Both the position numbers and the translations under genes were made by a program. A DNA stretch of 42,497 nucleotides from Asparagopsis taxiformis. Lineage: Eukaryota > Rhodophyta > Florideophyceae > Bonnemaisoniales > Bonnemaisoniaceae. This document shows, piece after piece, positions 19,211 through 31,184 of the stretch. Under the pieces are notes generated by a model. The model had not been told where the DNA came from. It did not search any database and saw nothing but the letters and a program-made list of their open reading frames with translations. Positions within the stretch are counted from its first letter, which is position 1. The number at the start of each line of letters is the position of its first letter. The stretch covers positions 1 to 42,497 of the forward strand of contig JALQPE010000550.1 of the NCBI GenBank assembly GCA_030407315.1. Direction: 5' to 3'.

Positions 19211-20202
19211 GCTTTGTTGCCGGAGGATACAGAGATGGAAACAGGGATTTCCAGAATCTGTCGTTTAAGTAGTACTCTGCGGGCGGAAAGGACGTGTAGG
19301 AGAACAATAGAGGGATAAATTTAAAACAGAGCGGTGCGATGTGAGGCCCAGAAAAACGAAGCCTAGGGTGTGAATTACGCTTAGAAGCACATGATCTGGC
19401 AGAACAGTCCCACATGATCGCATCTTCGACCGCCTTTTATGGTCTAGAATGACGTCATCACTACAGAAATATAGGAAAAACACTAGCATATGGGGCCTAC
19501 AGAAAAGGGGGAGGTGAGGAGTAAGAAAAATGGCGCACTTTCCTGGACGAGGAGTCCGCGCTTCCAGTGATGATGTGGCTGGTATATATAGATGACGTCA
19601 TTACATACTCTGAGCACACTTGGCAGGCAGTCAAAGCGGGCCACGTAGATGGTGGCGGTTAGGAAATAGCAGTGTGGAAGAAATTTTATAATTTTCATGT
19701 TGCAAGCGAGCAGTGAATCTGCATTTTAATAAATAAATATATGCTAATTTAAGATATCACACCGAGTACGATTAAACGAGAGATCATGTTTTCACCTTGT
19801 GAATAGGGCCTAGAATATGGTAGAGTATACAACTAGGAACTACGTGTATGAGAAAATCAGATTCGGTATTAGTGCTTAGAGCATCACCGTGTAATAAACG
19901 TAAATGGATACGTCTTTGACAGGTTTGTCTTGAGGGAATGCGATACAAGATAGCAAAACCATTTTGAGTAGGTCCAGCCCGGATATAATAGCAATAATTC
20001 AGCAGAAAGTAATAAGCATAGGACAAATCATTGTGGTGAACCAGTTCATCTGATCGAATGAAACCCTCGAAAGGTTTCGTAACGGTTGAATGTAGTGGCA
20101 GAGAAGTAGCAGAGAAGATTAATTCTCCCTCAGCTAGCGAGACAATCATCACTACTGCGCAGTACAGTTCGCCTGAAATGCAAGTTGACCCTCGCAAAGT
20201 GA

Positions 20203-20592
20203 ATGTCAGAGGTTTTTCACAAGTGGTTGAAGAAGTCTGCAACGATGGAGCAATTCGTGCGAACAGATTTGGTAGCAGAAAACTTGAAAGGGGTCGGGGA
20301 TACTCATCATCGCATTGAAGAGCGCATTTTATTCATCCTTGTTGACTTTCATGACGACTTGATAGACAGAAGCAGTCTGAGAACCAAGAACGGGATGTTT
20401 ACAAACAGTTTCGATGACAAACTGGAATATGCTGCGGGGACAAAGGCAATTCATCTTACCAAGGCCGAAGAGGACAGAGAACGGAGTCGAATGAAAACAA
20501 GTCCAGGTTGGATAAGAAGCGAAGAAGATAACCCAAGATTCTCTGAACCCGGTATGCCTGATAAAAACAATGAGACTGAGCCTCCCCGGTAA
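20203..20592 (+). CDS. Weak open frame, polar protein of unknown function
   Basis: Not recognised. The start is not certain. The product is charged and hydrophilic (GDTHHRIEERILFILVDFHD, later KAEEDRERSRMK) and ends at TAA 20,590-20,592, after which the same frame stays open for about 60 further codons. An upstream frame (20,058-20,318) overlaps it. It could be a decayed gene in two or three pieces, or chance. No neighbour supports a role. Confidence 0.2.
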   Translation: MSEVFHKWLKKSATMEQFVRTDLVAENLKGVGDTHHRIEERILFILVDFHDDLIDRSSLRTKNGMFTNSFDDKLEYAAGTKAIHLTKAEEDRERSRMKTSPGWIRSEEDNPRFSEPGMPDKNNETEPPR

Positions 20593-20917
20593 AAGAATAG
20601 GAGATTCACTGCAGGGAAACGAACGACTGGAGAAGAAGCACTACTTTTCACTGATGAGCAAGAAAACTCCCTTTCAGACGGCACATTTGCTGAAAAACTA
20701 TTTGAGAAGTTGCCTTTATGCATTCCTTCCAGCTCGAGAGTGAAGTATTGTATCGCAGGAGATATAAAATACTGAGCTCCTTATGAGCAAGAGAGGAAAC
20801 GATGGCGGGTGGCACTGGAATAGAACAAGAAGGCGATGAGCGTAATGACGCAGTCGTCTTCGTCTGCAAAATTGAGAGGATCAGGAAGGCTTACGGAGGG
20901 GGCAGTTTCGGCGGAGC
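20593..20917. other. Gene-free stretch before palindrome cluster 1
   Basis: The frame of the preceding weak ORF runs on for about 60 codons past its TAA. Otherwise I see nothing here that I can support. Confidence 0.3.
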
Positions 20918-21376
20918 GCCGACAGAAAAGTCATGGTAACGATCGCAGCGATGACTTTGCTGTGAGGCAAACAAATATTACAGCAGCCACGATTTTTACC
21001 CTGGAAAAAACTTTTTGGTAATTTTTTTACCCGGTAAAAACTATTCGGTCACTGCGATAGCAATGTTTCCTCACAGCAGCCAGGATTTTTTTACCTGGTA
21101 AAAATTTCTTGGTGATTTTGTACCTGGTAAAAATTCTTGGTGATTTTTTACCCGGTAAAAATTCTCCAGTCACTGTAATGGCAACGTTTCCTTACAGGAA
21201 AGCCATCGTTACGATGACTTTGCTGTAAGGAAACGTTTCATTACAGCAGCTGCAATTTTTTACCCGGTAAAAAATTCTTCGGCCACTGTAATGGAGACCT
21301 TTCCTTACAGCAAAGTCATCGTAACGATGACTTTGCTGTAAGCATCCCTTGTAAACGGCTTCTGCTGTAAGCGTTT
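20918..21376. repeat. Palindrome cluster 1 (37-bp CTTTGCTGTAA hairpin family)
   Basis: It contains a degenerate copy near 20,919 and copies at 21,192-21,228 and 21,305-21,341 of a 37-bp palindrome (TTACAGCAAAGTCATCGT, one base, then its complement). Between them lie several 17-bp palindromes TTTTTACCCGGTAAAAA, themselves bracketed by ATTACAG and CTGTAAT. The right border reads CTGTAAGC and is followed by the same tail (CTTGGGAAGG) that follows clusters 2 and 3. Likely a non-autonomous element with nested palindromes. Confidence 0.8.
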
Positions 21377-22465
21377 GGGAGTTTAGTCACTCTCCCACCT
21401 TGGGAAGGATAGGAGGCCCAGTAAGAAAAGTTGACGATCCGCTGACCTCCTGCAGATGTACGCTTTTTGATGTACGCATGACATTCGAAAGGGTGACTTT
21501 CAATGTACTCTGGATATCTGCATAGCGATGTCTGCATGATGTACTACTGATTTACGAAGGATGCCAGACAATGATCAAGTTTGTTTGTGGGAAGATATGG
21601 GAAAATCTGGGTTCCTTATTTTTCAAAGTGCTTATGAATTTTGCGTAATTTATACACGAGACGGTAAGAGAAGATAAGTATCGTCCACAATTAGTGGCAG
21701 CAAACCATGCGAACACGCAATCTCGAATATGGAGATTGATTCAATATTCAGAGCCAGTTTGCACGTCTTTGTCGTCGCCAGCAAGGCACTTCAGGTTCGA
21801 TGGCAAAGGATAGCTACGCATCATTAATATCATCATTAAATTTTACCTACACTCACTTTACGAGCACATCGATTACGTACACCGTTCAAATCACGCGAAA
21901 CTCCGGCGTTGACTTGAATGAACGCCAGCGCTCAGGCTTGGCCCAGTTACTAGAAATGAAACAAGTATGGGTAGCATCGGCACATACCAGGGTTAGTATG
22001 GTTTACCGGTGCACGCAACGGGCAAGATGAACACATGGGTGGTACCCTTTCTGCGTGCGTATAGACATCAAAATTCCACTATCATGGTGCTCAATGACGA
22101 CGCGTGACATTATTTCCACGACCTAGATGTAATGGGATTACTAGGTAGAATGCGGAAAGAGGAGGGGATGAAGAATGGAGGTTGAAGAACATCGTCTATG
22201 GAAATTGAACAGCGAAGGGGCCGCTAGAAACGAGTGACTAGCTTCAGGACGAGTCTAGATGGAGTTTGCTTTGGAATGCTGGCGACTCTTCGTAGAGAAG
22301 TTGAAGATATGTACATTGTTGAGCGAAGAAACAATCAATAATTACTATCCTTGCGCAGCTCGACTGTACCGTCCACTTTTTCAATACGATAGAGAAACTG
22401 ATGAAGGCGTCATTTCGCACCACATGCTCCCTCATATACTTATCGTTCTCCGTCCCCTTCAGCTT
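21377..22465. other. Gene-free stretch
   Basis: A piece of the tail of the 0.7-kb repeat family lies at about 21,380-21,460. No gene is supported in the rest. Short open frames here show no domain. Confidence 0.35.
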
Positions 22466-24037
22466 CTACAATTCTTCTTCCGCCTCCGTGCCCCCTCTCA
22501 CGGTTTCCATTCTTTCATCTCCACCATCCCCTCCACTTGTCTGCAGACATGCTCGATACCCGCCCGGCAGCCGACCATGCCACCTCCGTACTCCCTCCCT
22601 CCCCTCTGCCATTCCCACAAACACATCGTGGACAAGATCATGTAGTCGTGCCCCATTCACCAGTCCCCCCTCATCTTCTTCTAGCCATACCACACTGTGC
22701 CTCGAAAACATACGCACCACTGACAATACATCATCCACACCCCACAGCTTCTCAATCGCCCCCAGTGGAAGACACATCTTCTTCTACACAACGCAAAACG
22801 ACTGAAACATCTCTCCCACTCTCATCCTCTGCCCCTCCTACACTCTCTCCAGACACACTAAGCTCGACTGTATAGCTACATCCAACCCCCGATGTCTACT
22901 CTAGCTTTCTGCCCCCGACAGCTGTACACTGCTCCGCCTGAGGCTCTCCTCGTATTGATCAATGGCATTCGGTCCACACACATCTCGGAGTCGACCAAAC
23001 ACCTCTTGCGTCCCAGACCCAGCAACACTCTGTGCCAGTGGCAGTCCCACACATACCTCAATGATGCCCTCAAGTGCATCACGGTTGGCGGATGACCACG
23101 ACACCACCTTGTTACTCTTGATCCTAGCGTACTTGCATAGAATCTCAGTACATGCTTCCCTTCGCAAATCTTCAGGACTCACTGCAATTGGCACACCATG
23201 CGTCGGTACTCTCCTAATCGCCTCATTCCCCGTCGAAGTCAGCACTTCGAAACTTCCTCCCTCATCAATCTCTTGCACACCTTTACAGGCGGTATCCACC
23301 AACGTGTGCACAACGGGATCGAGATCCCACACGTCGTCGAAGATGAGGAGGAAGCGCTTCGCCGCTAGTAGGTCGAAAAGCTTTTCGAAAATGATGGATC
23401 CATCATGTTCACACGCGTATTGTCTTTTGCAGCGAGATGAGTGATTTTGTCGAGGAAATCTGGGAACGCATCGGAGACAATCTCCGAAAGCTAGTCGAAT
23501 AGCCTCTGCACTTTGGCGTTGTGGCCCAGTTCAATGTAACACACGCCGTCTGGGAAGTTTTGCCAAACATCTGCGCGTCTGCCGAGGGCGCGCAAGATAG
23601 TGGTTTTGCCTGCGCCTCCGACGACGACAAGTGCTATAGCGGTTTTGTTTGGGTCGTTGGACAGAATGGAGAGCTTGGCCTTGCTTTCTGGAGTGCGGGA
23701 GTTTCGGGAAAAGTCGAGTACAATCTGGGAGTTTCGGGGGACGTGGAAAACGGAGGGCTGCAGGGTGTGCAGGGAATGTGACGGCTGGACGGAAGATGGT
23801 GCAGGAGTCGAATGGGGAGGCAGATGAGAGGGCTGGGACACTGGATGGGGTGAGGAATACTGAGCGATGGGGGAGGTGCTGCAGTGGAGGGAACGGGACT
23901 TGTGGTATGAGGTGGGGCGCTGGATGGCTCGGAGGAGGAGGGATTCGGGGTGGGGCTGAGCGGTTGACTCGGAAATTTTGCATGACGATGCATGTGGGCA
24001 TTGTCCGAACGTGGAAAAATCTCTGAAGCTGCTGCAC
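22466..24037 (-). pseudogene. NB-ARC ATPase (NLR/STAND-type), decayed
   Basis: STAND-class signalling ATPase of the kind used in immune receptors. A Ser/Pro-rich N-terminal stretch precedes the P-loop GGAGKTT (23,599-23,619). After a one-frame shift near 23,405-23,415 comes Walker B (RFLLIFDDVWD, about 23,315-23,345), the sensor-like block SFEVLTSTGNEAI, the GLPLA block (VCVGLPLAQSVAG), and a winged-helix part ending in GARLHDLVHDVF. Lesions: TAG at 23,491-23,493, three further in-frame TAGs between 22,903 and 22,780, and the frameshift. The frame resumes without a gap after each stop. No C-terminal sensor repeats (LRR, TPR, WD40) are seen, and coding character fades below 22,466. It overlaps head-to-head with the start of the cofactor D remnant. 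Red-algal NB-ARC genes are known; the exact subfamily is not clear. Confidence 0.8.
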
Positions 24038-26687
24038 GGTTGCTTGCTCGTGTGCTCTCCCGGCATGATATGCATCATCATCGAAACAATATTCTCAACT
24101 GGTCCGTTGACGAAGCCCTGACATCCTCTGCGACACAACAACTACGAACAAGTCTGTTGTACTTTCTCGGTGCCTCGTTCAAACACGCGCAACGTTCAGA
24201 TTTGCGCGATGTTGTACCGCAACTTCTCTTTCCAATCCAACAGTTGTCTAGCGAAATGGATCAATATTCAGAGACTGCCACCTCCACCAGTGATGCGCAT
24301 CTTGCGGTCAAACTTGTGCAGCGTGTCGCACTTGTGTTACTTCCACCGGGTGTGGTATCTTGGCGTTACTCGCGTGGAACACGCGTTTTCTTCGCACCTT
24401 CAATGCAGGTGACACATCCAGAACGTTCGGAGACACCACATAATTCAAAAGTACAGGCAGTGGAAGATCCAGATGATGAAATCGATGAGCAAACTGCCGA
24501 GTACCTCGAAATCATCATCGACATTTTACTCACCGGACTACAACATCGTGATACAGTAGTGCGATGGTCGGCCGTAAATGGCATCGGGCGAGTCTCAGCT
24601 CGTCTACCGCAGGATCTTGCACAAGACGTCACCGACTCCATCATAGAACTTGTTGCGAATCCTTCAGCGGCTCGAGCCGATGCAGGCTGGCAAGGTGCCT
24701 GCCATGCAATTGCTGAACTGGCTCGCCGCGGTCTAATTCTGCCGGCGACACGTCAGTTTTCGTCTATATTCTCCGTCATTCGCAAAGCGGCCGTTTTTGA
24801 CGTCCGGCGTGGCGCAAATTCAGTTGGTGCGCATGTACGCGATGCTGCCTGTTATGTTTTTTGGGCTGTCGCGCGAGCTTATGCAAGTGAGGATGTTGCA
24901 GCATATGCTGATATTATCACAAATTTTATGCTGCCTGTGGCGCTTCTTGATCGAGAAGTGAACTGTCGTAGAGCGGCTGCTGCTGCGTTGCAAGAGTGTG
25001 TCGGGTGTCTATCGACAGATCTGTTCAGAGAAGGTATCAGGCTAATCACAGTTGCGCATTATTCTCTCGGCGACCGAAACCGCGCATATCACAGTTTAGC
25101 TCCTGAAGTTGCTGGCTTACCTGATGGGATTTACTTCACATGCATCGTTGACGAGGTTTGGATGAGAAAGCTTGTGCATTGGGACATTACCATCCGAACA
25201 CTTGCAGCAAAGGCTCTTGCCGCTCTGGTCGCAGTTGATAAGGAAAATGTTATTGCTAGCAGGGTACTGCCAGAGCTACTGGACATAGCCACTCGAAGGG
25301 GTGACCCGGTTATCCGTCATGGCGCTACACGTGGTATTGCAGAAATTGTCAAGGTGGTACATACTGGTGGTCTCAAAACACATGGAGCGGCGATCATTGA
25401 AATACCGGTACGTTGCGTTTGATTGGTTGTTTTCAATAAGCGATGAAAAAGAAAACTTGTAGCTGACCAGTCGATCATATTTTTCGCACACACAGGAGCG
25501 TCTGAAGAATGGCAACTTTTTCAAAGGGCGAGCGGGAGATGAACTGCGGATGGCGTGTTGCTATCTTTTGGAAAGTGTGGCGACTGGAGCTAGTGAATTG
25601 TTGCTCAAATTGGCGAACGGGAGAAAGAGTGCTGAGCTGGGCTTGGGAATATTCTCGGTTGTGGTAAGGAGAACATGGATGGTGCAGCGAGCAGAGCTTA
25701 TACAGCCATTTGCACAAGAGTAATTGCGAATGATGTTGAGTGGCACACTGCAGTAACGAAGCGGATTCTGGACGGGCTAAGTAAAATAGTAAATTGCTTG
25801 AGCACCAGTGTGGGTTCGCACTGGTGGCCGGAACTTGTGCGGAATCGGAGATTTCAGAGCAAGTTGTTGATGTATTGGCCAGACAAGTATGGGAAAACAA
25901 GGATGCTGCGGTGAGACGCTACGCGGCGACATCGCTTGGCAGGGTACCGGTGGGTGTGATGTATGAAAAGTTTGTAGAGATTGTTGATGCACTTGTATGT
26001 GGGATGGGCGACTATGGCACGGACGAACGGGGTGACGTGGGGTCATGGGTGAGAGAGGCCAGCATGCCAGCTTCGACAGATTTGGTGGAAAGCATGTGTA
26101 ACTGTGATGCAAGAGGAATTGATTTGGAGAGTACAGAGGCGTTGATACGCATTTCGCGAGGCATTGTTAAGCAATGCTGTGGAAGAATCGATCGCACGAG
26201 AGGCATTGCGGGCCAGGTACTTGCGTCATTTTGCAAATTGTTTACAAAGCGCGAGGGGTTGGAAACAATTAGGACGGTGTGCAACGAACTGGAGCGCGTT
26301 TTCCGACTGGGCGCGCACGAGCAGTTGGAAGTAGTGGAATTTGTGGACTGCAATAGCGTATTTGGAGCGGCGACGGAGCAGTTGGAAAGTGAGGATTTTG
26401 GGGCGTGTGTGATGCATGGGTTTGTATCTTCTGGCGGTGGAATGGGACATCAATGGAGGAGCGCGCTCAATGTGCTAGGGCAGTATATGCGCGATGCGAA
26501 TGTGGAATCGAGGAACAGTGCTGTACTGGGAATCGCTGGAATAGTCGAGGACGGGGACCAATGACGGAGGTTGGCGGGGCTGCACGTGATCGAGGAATTG
26601 GCGATAAGAGAGGCACCGTGGCAAGTTGATGCTGAAGTGAAGGCTGTGAGCTCGGCGGAGCTGATTGGCAACAGCGCAGGACATTAG
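23992..26687 (+). pseudogene. TBCD: Tubulin-folding cofactor D (TBCD), 5'-truncated and frameshifted
   Basis: TBCD is a HEAT/ARM-repeat chaperone that holds beta-tubulin and helps assemble the alpha/beta dimer. Matches begin at about 24,010 (GKISEAAARLLARVLSRHDM). They include DTVVRWSAVNGIGRVSARLP, GWQGACHAIAELARRGLILP, SVGAHVRDAACYVFWAVARA and REVNCRRAAAAALQECVG, all diagnostic. An 88-bp intron (25,408-25,495) follows codon 472 of the open frame. Exon 2 starts ERLKNGNFFKGRAG. The frame then slips between about 25,640 and 25,700 and again near 25,785. Homology continues (CGFALVAG; DYGTDERGDVGSWVREASM, near 26,010) to a TGA at 26,562 and on in frame to TAG 26,687. The usual N-terminal few hundred residues are missing: upstream lies the NB-ARC remnant on the other strand. 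The first ATG is only the first in the open frame. Confidence 0.85.
25408..25495 (+). other. Spliceosomal intron in the TBCD remnant, 88 bp, phase 0
   Basis: Donor GTACGT directly after codon CCG, a branch-like CTGAC about 30 bases before the end, a T-rich tract and acceptor CACAG. Removing it joins two TBCD-matching segments in frame, whereas reading through hits TGA at 25,420. Confidence 0.75.
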
Positions 26688-29600
26688 AATCCGGAGAAAT
26701 GGTGATGATGGTGATGGATTACATCCTACTGTGGAAGGCAGGGAAAATTGGCATTGGTTGCAGACGTTTAGAACCTCAGCTGTCCAATGCCATGAAAGGC
26801 AGTCTTTGGAAAGCCTTGGGCACGGTGCAAGCTCTTTCCTTGCCTCTGATCGGGTTTGATAACGCCTCTGGCAGCGAATCACGGCAAAAAAAATTGGCTG
26901 ATACGAGATGTCGTATATTGTCTGCCAGTTGGGACTCCCAACTTGGGAATCAAGGGACGAAATAGTGCCTTGCTGGCATCGAGTATACACGTGTACTCGG
27001 GGGAGGACGAGGCGTTCGACGTTTATCTGCAAAACTGACGAAAGAAAATATCTCTACCCTAATTCATGCGCCCTAATGAGGCCAATACAACGTGTCGGAT
27101 GTCGCCCACGTTTCCATATCCTGTTTGCGGACACTACACATACTCTATTCCTATTCGACTTGTCTCAAGGTAGAACAAGTACTATACACAAAGTACACCC
27201 GGACCACGGTTCGTGTACACTTTTCCATGGTGTATCATGCGTACACTAGCACTACATGCAGCGCATGGTGTACTCGTTCGAACCAACTGTTGCACCCGCG
27301 CGGGAGCAAATGTATACGTTCAGTAGCTACCCGATTCCGCCCACCATCAAGTTCAGCGAACAATACCGCTAGTCGAGCTCAAGTCTTCCAATCTGTAGCC
27401 ACTTTCCGATTTTTCCAAACCCGAAACAGGCGTTTACAATGACGCCAAATAACTTCCAGTCGCAACCTGAACATGCTGCCATGTTGCGTTCGACGAGTAC
27501 ATTCACAGCGACCCCTCCGTAGGCAGTATCCATCTCCTGATCAACTCGCAGTCCACAACTGAACAGAACCTACAGCCTCAAATTCCGCTCGCAAAATCTA
27601 TCGTACGCCATTGAGCAGGATTTCTGCAAGAGGGAATGATACTTCAACCTGTAACTGCACGCGCATACAGACACATTGTTTGCTTTCAGCCCGTACGTCC
27701 GACGCAGCCTGTGAGGCGGTAGGAAATGGATTTGTGCGGGATATCATACAGCAATAGCTTGGTTGTTCCCATGCATAGTCTACGACCTGCGTTGCGCTCG
27801 TTCTCAGCAATATTCCAAGTCCATCGTTATCCGTTTGGTGACTACAATTGCTGAACGGATTTCAGATCTCTGCATGCAAAGTGGAGTGGATAGCCACTTG
27901 ACAATCTTCCCTCGCTAGTGTAGTTTGCACATATACGAGCACTTTGACCGACGAAGCGTTCCGCGCCCCTTCGTTTCACTTTCGCTAGCGGCCGTTGTAG
28001 GCGGACGCCTGTTCCGTCCAGCAAGTAGTAATCCATCCAAGCATGGATACTCACAACTCGAAGAAGAGCTCATTGCCCGAGTCCACTGTTCCGCAGCACA
28101 TGAATAGTAGCGCTACACGACGATGGGGTCGGCTCGTATAGCGCACTGCTGCACTCTACCCATCCCTAAAACATTACACTACCTCCAATCTACGTACCAC
28201 ATAATTCCATACGCATTCCGCAACTTGCCCTACTATCAATCGTCACTGCAAAATAATAAATGCATGCATGGGGAGCGTCAACGGATCAGCACCTCTGCTG
28301 GTTTCCAGACGCATCCCGGTCTCCATGATCGTGTTCTAGAACACGGAATGAGCTCATTCTCGTCTATATACCTGTCCTGTTTCCTTCTTTTGCACTGCCC
28401 TCATCTTTCAACTTTTCTGACATCTACAGAGCCGGTGCGACTGAAAGAAGCTGCCACACATTGAACGCCATCAGTGTTTGTAGTGTAATACTATGTAGTT
28501 GTAAATATCGCGCTGTCGTAGTACTCGGAAGAACAATGGTTCTGGTGCAGTCCAGATAGTCGATCCGGTCACGAAAAACAATTACTGGACGCGTGAGACT
28601 GTAAGTATGAATAGAGTGTGCATAGCGTATGTAGGCGGAACTAAAATAGTTTAACAGCGAATGTATCCAACCATGCGTTGATGGAATAGAGTACGGCATG
28701 GAGCGGATCACGTAGTCGCAAGTGTCGCAGTGCAGAACCTGAGAAACGCATGCAGCGCCACGATGGCGTCAACACTCAGCGGTCACAACCAACACATTCA
28801 TTCATGTGACGCAACCGGTGCGCGCACTCAGATGCTATCAGTGGTGGGAAGAATGGTCCAAGCATTTCGCATCGGCATTATTATCGCGTCGCACGAGGTG
28901 GTTTTGACGCGACGCGGCGGCTCGCACGATCAATACAGTTTACATACTGTCGCGCTCTCTTGCTTAGCACCCACTACCATGGGCAACGACAACAATTGCT
29001 GTCGAGCGCTACCACAGTTGCATCCATCGCGACAACGCTGTGGTGAAAACACAGACCGCATTCCCGGGGAGTACGCATGCCAACGTGAGCTTTGGTGTGC
29101 GATGATGTCGATTCGACACTCTCCTCATGTTCGGTAGTGTATGGTTTGAGCTCAGTGTCGATTGAAACTTCCAAATAGTTCACATTGACTCGGAATCGCT
29201 CTGTCCACATCAATTAACAGTTCGAGTCGTCTCAATCTTCGTAAAAATCTCGATCCATTCCGATTTGCGTCCATCATTGTGCACTCATCATGATCCGACA
29301 AACGGCACGCCAGTTTTCATCCCTGCGCCATCCGAACTTAAAATCCATCCCCCGAAATGGCGCCGATGGCCGCAACATTGTCAATTGTTGTCTGCAAGCA
29401 GCTCATACGTCTCGTGTAGCAGTCTCAACCTCACAAGAACTTCCTGACTTCTAAAGATTGATTGTTCTACATGTCGAACACACAATTGTGACTGGTGCAG
29501 GGATGTTTTCTGTGTCGGAGTGCACTTAGCTGTGACCGATCATGGTCGACTGTTGCTCGCGCCGTTTGTGAAGATGTGTACGAAAGCCAGTGCTTACCAT

Positions 29601-30077
29601 GATGCGTGTGAAATCCGAAACGCTGCGAGGTGCACCGTATACGTCAACTGGCTCCACGTTTCCAGTCTACGTACGAAATCATCACGTGCATGTATCGACC
29701 CCCGGTTGCAACAACAGTCTTGACAGCATTCACCCAGACCGAATCCTACATCTCGTTGTATAGCGGTCGCGCTGCATTTGAAAACATAACGTCTGTGTCA
29801 CACACTGTCACCATTGCACCTCGTCCGTTTCAACCATAGCTTAATTAATTCCAGCACAACTACGTTGACCTATAGCCTCCATCCCACAATTTTTGATTCC
29901 AGCATTCTCTTATCATCTTTCTACCTTTCACTCTACTATTTCTCATCCACGAGTACTACTCGGACCAGCAGCCCGCCCCCTCTTCAGACGGCCCATCACC
30001 TCCACGATCGCATCTCCGATCTTCTCGTCAAATGTACATATACTACTCTATAATATATAGTATAGAGTATTATACGT
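26688..30077. other. Long stretch without a supported gene
   Basis: 3.4 kb with many stop codons in all frames. Open frames (such as 28,730-29,137) show no domain, and their codon pattern does not favour either strand. GTACAC-type words are frequent near 26,980-27,250. An AT-rich inverted repeat (TACTCTATA ... TATAGAGTA) lies at about 30,041-30,070. It may be heavily mutated transposon sequence. I cannot name it. Confidence 0.4.
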
Positions 30078-30312
30078 CTAGCCGGTGGCAGCAAGAGCAG
30101 GGAAGTTGTTGATGTCTGCAATGGAAACCCTAAAGTTGGGCGTGTTGACCTGGGTGGCGCGGGAGAAATGGATGCGGAACTCGAGGTTGCTGGGACCGGA
30201 GTGCACGGCCTGGGGCTGTGTCGAGGCCGAGACTGGGGATCGAGGCGACAGATACGGAGAGCAAGCAGGAGAGCAGAGCAAACAGCAGGGAGAGTGTACC
30301 GGAGCGAGCCAT
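30078..30312 (-). pseudogene. Small secreted-protein gene, broken by one frameshift
   Basis: ATG at 30,312 opens a classic signal peptide (MARSGTLSLLFALLSCLLSV then SVAS). Just after the predicted cleavage site the coding pattern moves to another frame, which reads VSASTQPQAVHSGPSN, then RIHFSRATQVNTPNFRVSI, and ends with TAG at 30,078-30,080. The segment is GC-richer than its surroundings and shows codon-like third-position bias in both pieces. Family unknown. It is probably only the N-terminal part of a larger gene, cut near the AT-rich inverted repeat. A one-base error in the sequence could also explain the shift. Confidence 0.4.
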
Positions 30313-31180
30313 TGCAGCGAGCGGGTGAGCGAAATGTAACGAGCTGGATGTGCGATTGATGGATGGGGAAAGTGACGTCAAGTTTGATGACAAACTGATG
30401 ATGATGATGATGGCGTTGTACAGAGACTGGTGTTGTAGCGTCTAAAAGGTTGATGGGCAGCGACCGCGGGATGGGAGTGGGGAAGGTGAGGTGGAGCTGT
30501 GGCTATGAGTGTGAATTGATCGACGCACTATGGCGGGACGGGATGAGATGGTGCACGGTGGAACGTGCAAGGACGGATGGCAAAGGAGAAGCTAAGTTGA
30601 GCAGTAGATAAATTGCTCAACCCAGGGTAGGGTTACTGGATTCCTTGAGATAAATGTGCCAGCCATATAATTCTTCGTTCCGAAGCTAGAAATATCTTCT
30701 ACGTGCCCTAGAATCTCAATTTTGATCAATTTATAATTTAAAAGTAAATATTGCAGCAAATTATGAACACCAATTCGAAATATTTGAGTCTCAGCCCAAA
30801 AGTTCCGTTCGAAAAATCTGTTTACAGGATGGCACATATCGATCAATGTCAGGTCTTATATAAATGATTAAGCTTACAGTTGTGAGTAATAAATTGTAAG
30901 AGAGGTTTTGAGTAAGTGAGAAGTTTTCAAAACAGCCTATCTGTTGTTCATCTTTCGGGCATCTGCCGAAACTGAGCCATTCCAACGGGAAGGAATGAGA
31001 TAGGAATCCAGGTCAGCGAACATCTTCCGTACATCAACCGCGGCAGTGGACTTGAATTGGCTTTCATAGGGCTATCTTCCGTCTATCGATGTTTCAATGC
31101 ATACAAGCTGACGAATTTGCAATTATCACATCTGGCACACCATTGTACATCATGCAGTAATCATTTCAAAATTGTTGTTC
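30313..31180. other. Stretch without a supported gene
   Basis: G-rich near 30,360-30,590 with a short GATGATGATGATG run at about 30,398, then AT-rich from 30,650. No domain or RNA gene was recognised. Confidence 0.35.
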
Positions 31181-31184
31181 ATCA

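Larger units (their letters stand above)
18421..20057. other. Gene-free stretch with two hairpins
   Basis: No supported gene. It holds A/G-rich sequence around 18,800-18,870 and the inverted repeats at 19,081-19,120 and 19,147-19,210. Open frames on the minus strand (for example 19,784-20,242) have no recognisable domain. Confidence 0.4.

Noticed and set aside
22401..22875. Plus-strand Pro/Ser/Thr-rich open frames
   Set aside because: They are antisense to the NB-ARC remnant, whose minus-strand blocks are recognisable; the low-complexity products are shadows.
23649..24026. Plus-strand Gly/Arg-rich frame as the missing N terminus of TBCD
   Set aside because: It is the complement of the NB-ARC Ser/Pro-rich N-terminal stretch and has no TBCD pattern.
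25664..25705. Second TBCD intron starting GTAAGG
   Set aside because: The available AG acceptors give lengths of 31, 33 or 42 bases, none of which restores the downstream frame, and all are very short.
27260..27290. tRNA B-box-like GTTCGAACC
   Set aside because: The surrounding bases do not match the B-box ending or an A box at a suitable distance, and no cloverleaf could be drawn.
28730..29137. 135-codon plus-strand frame as a gene
   Set aside because: No domain, no codon bias and overlapping frames on the other strand; probably chance.
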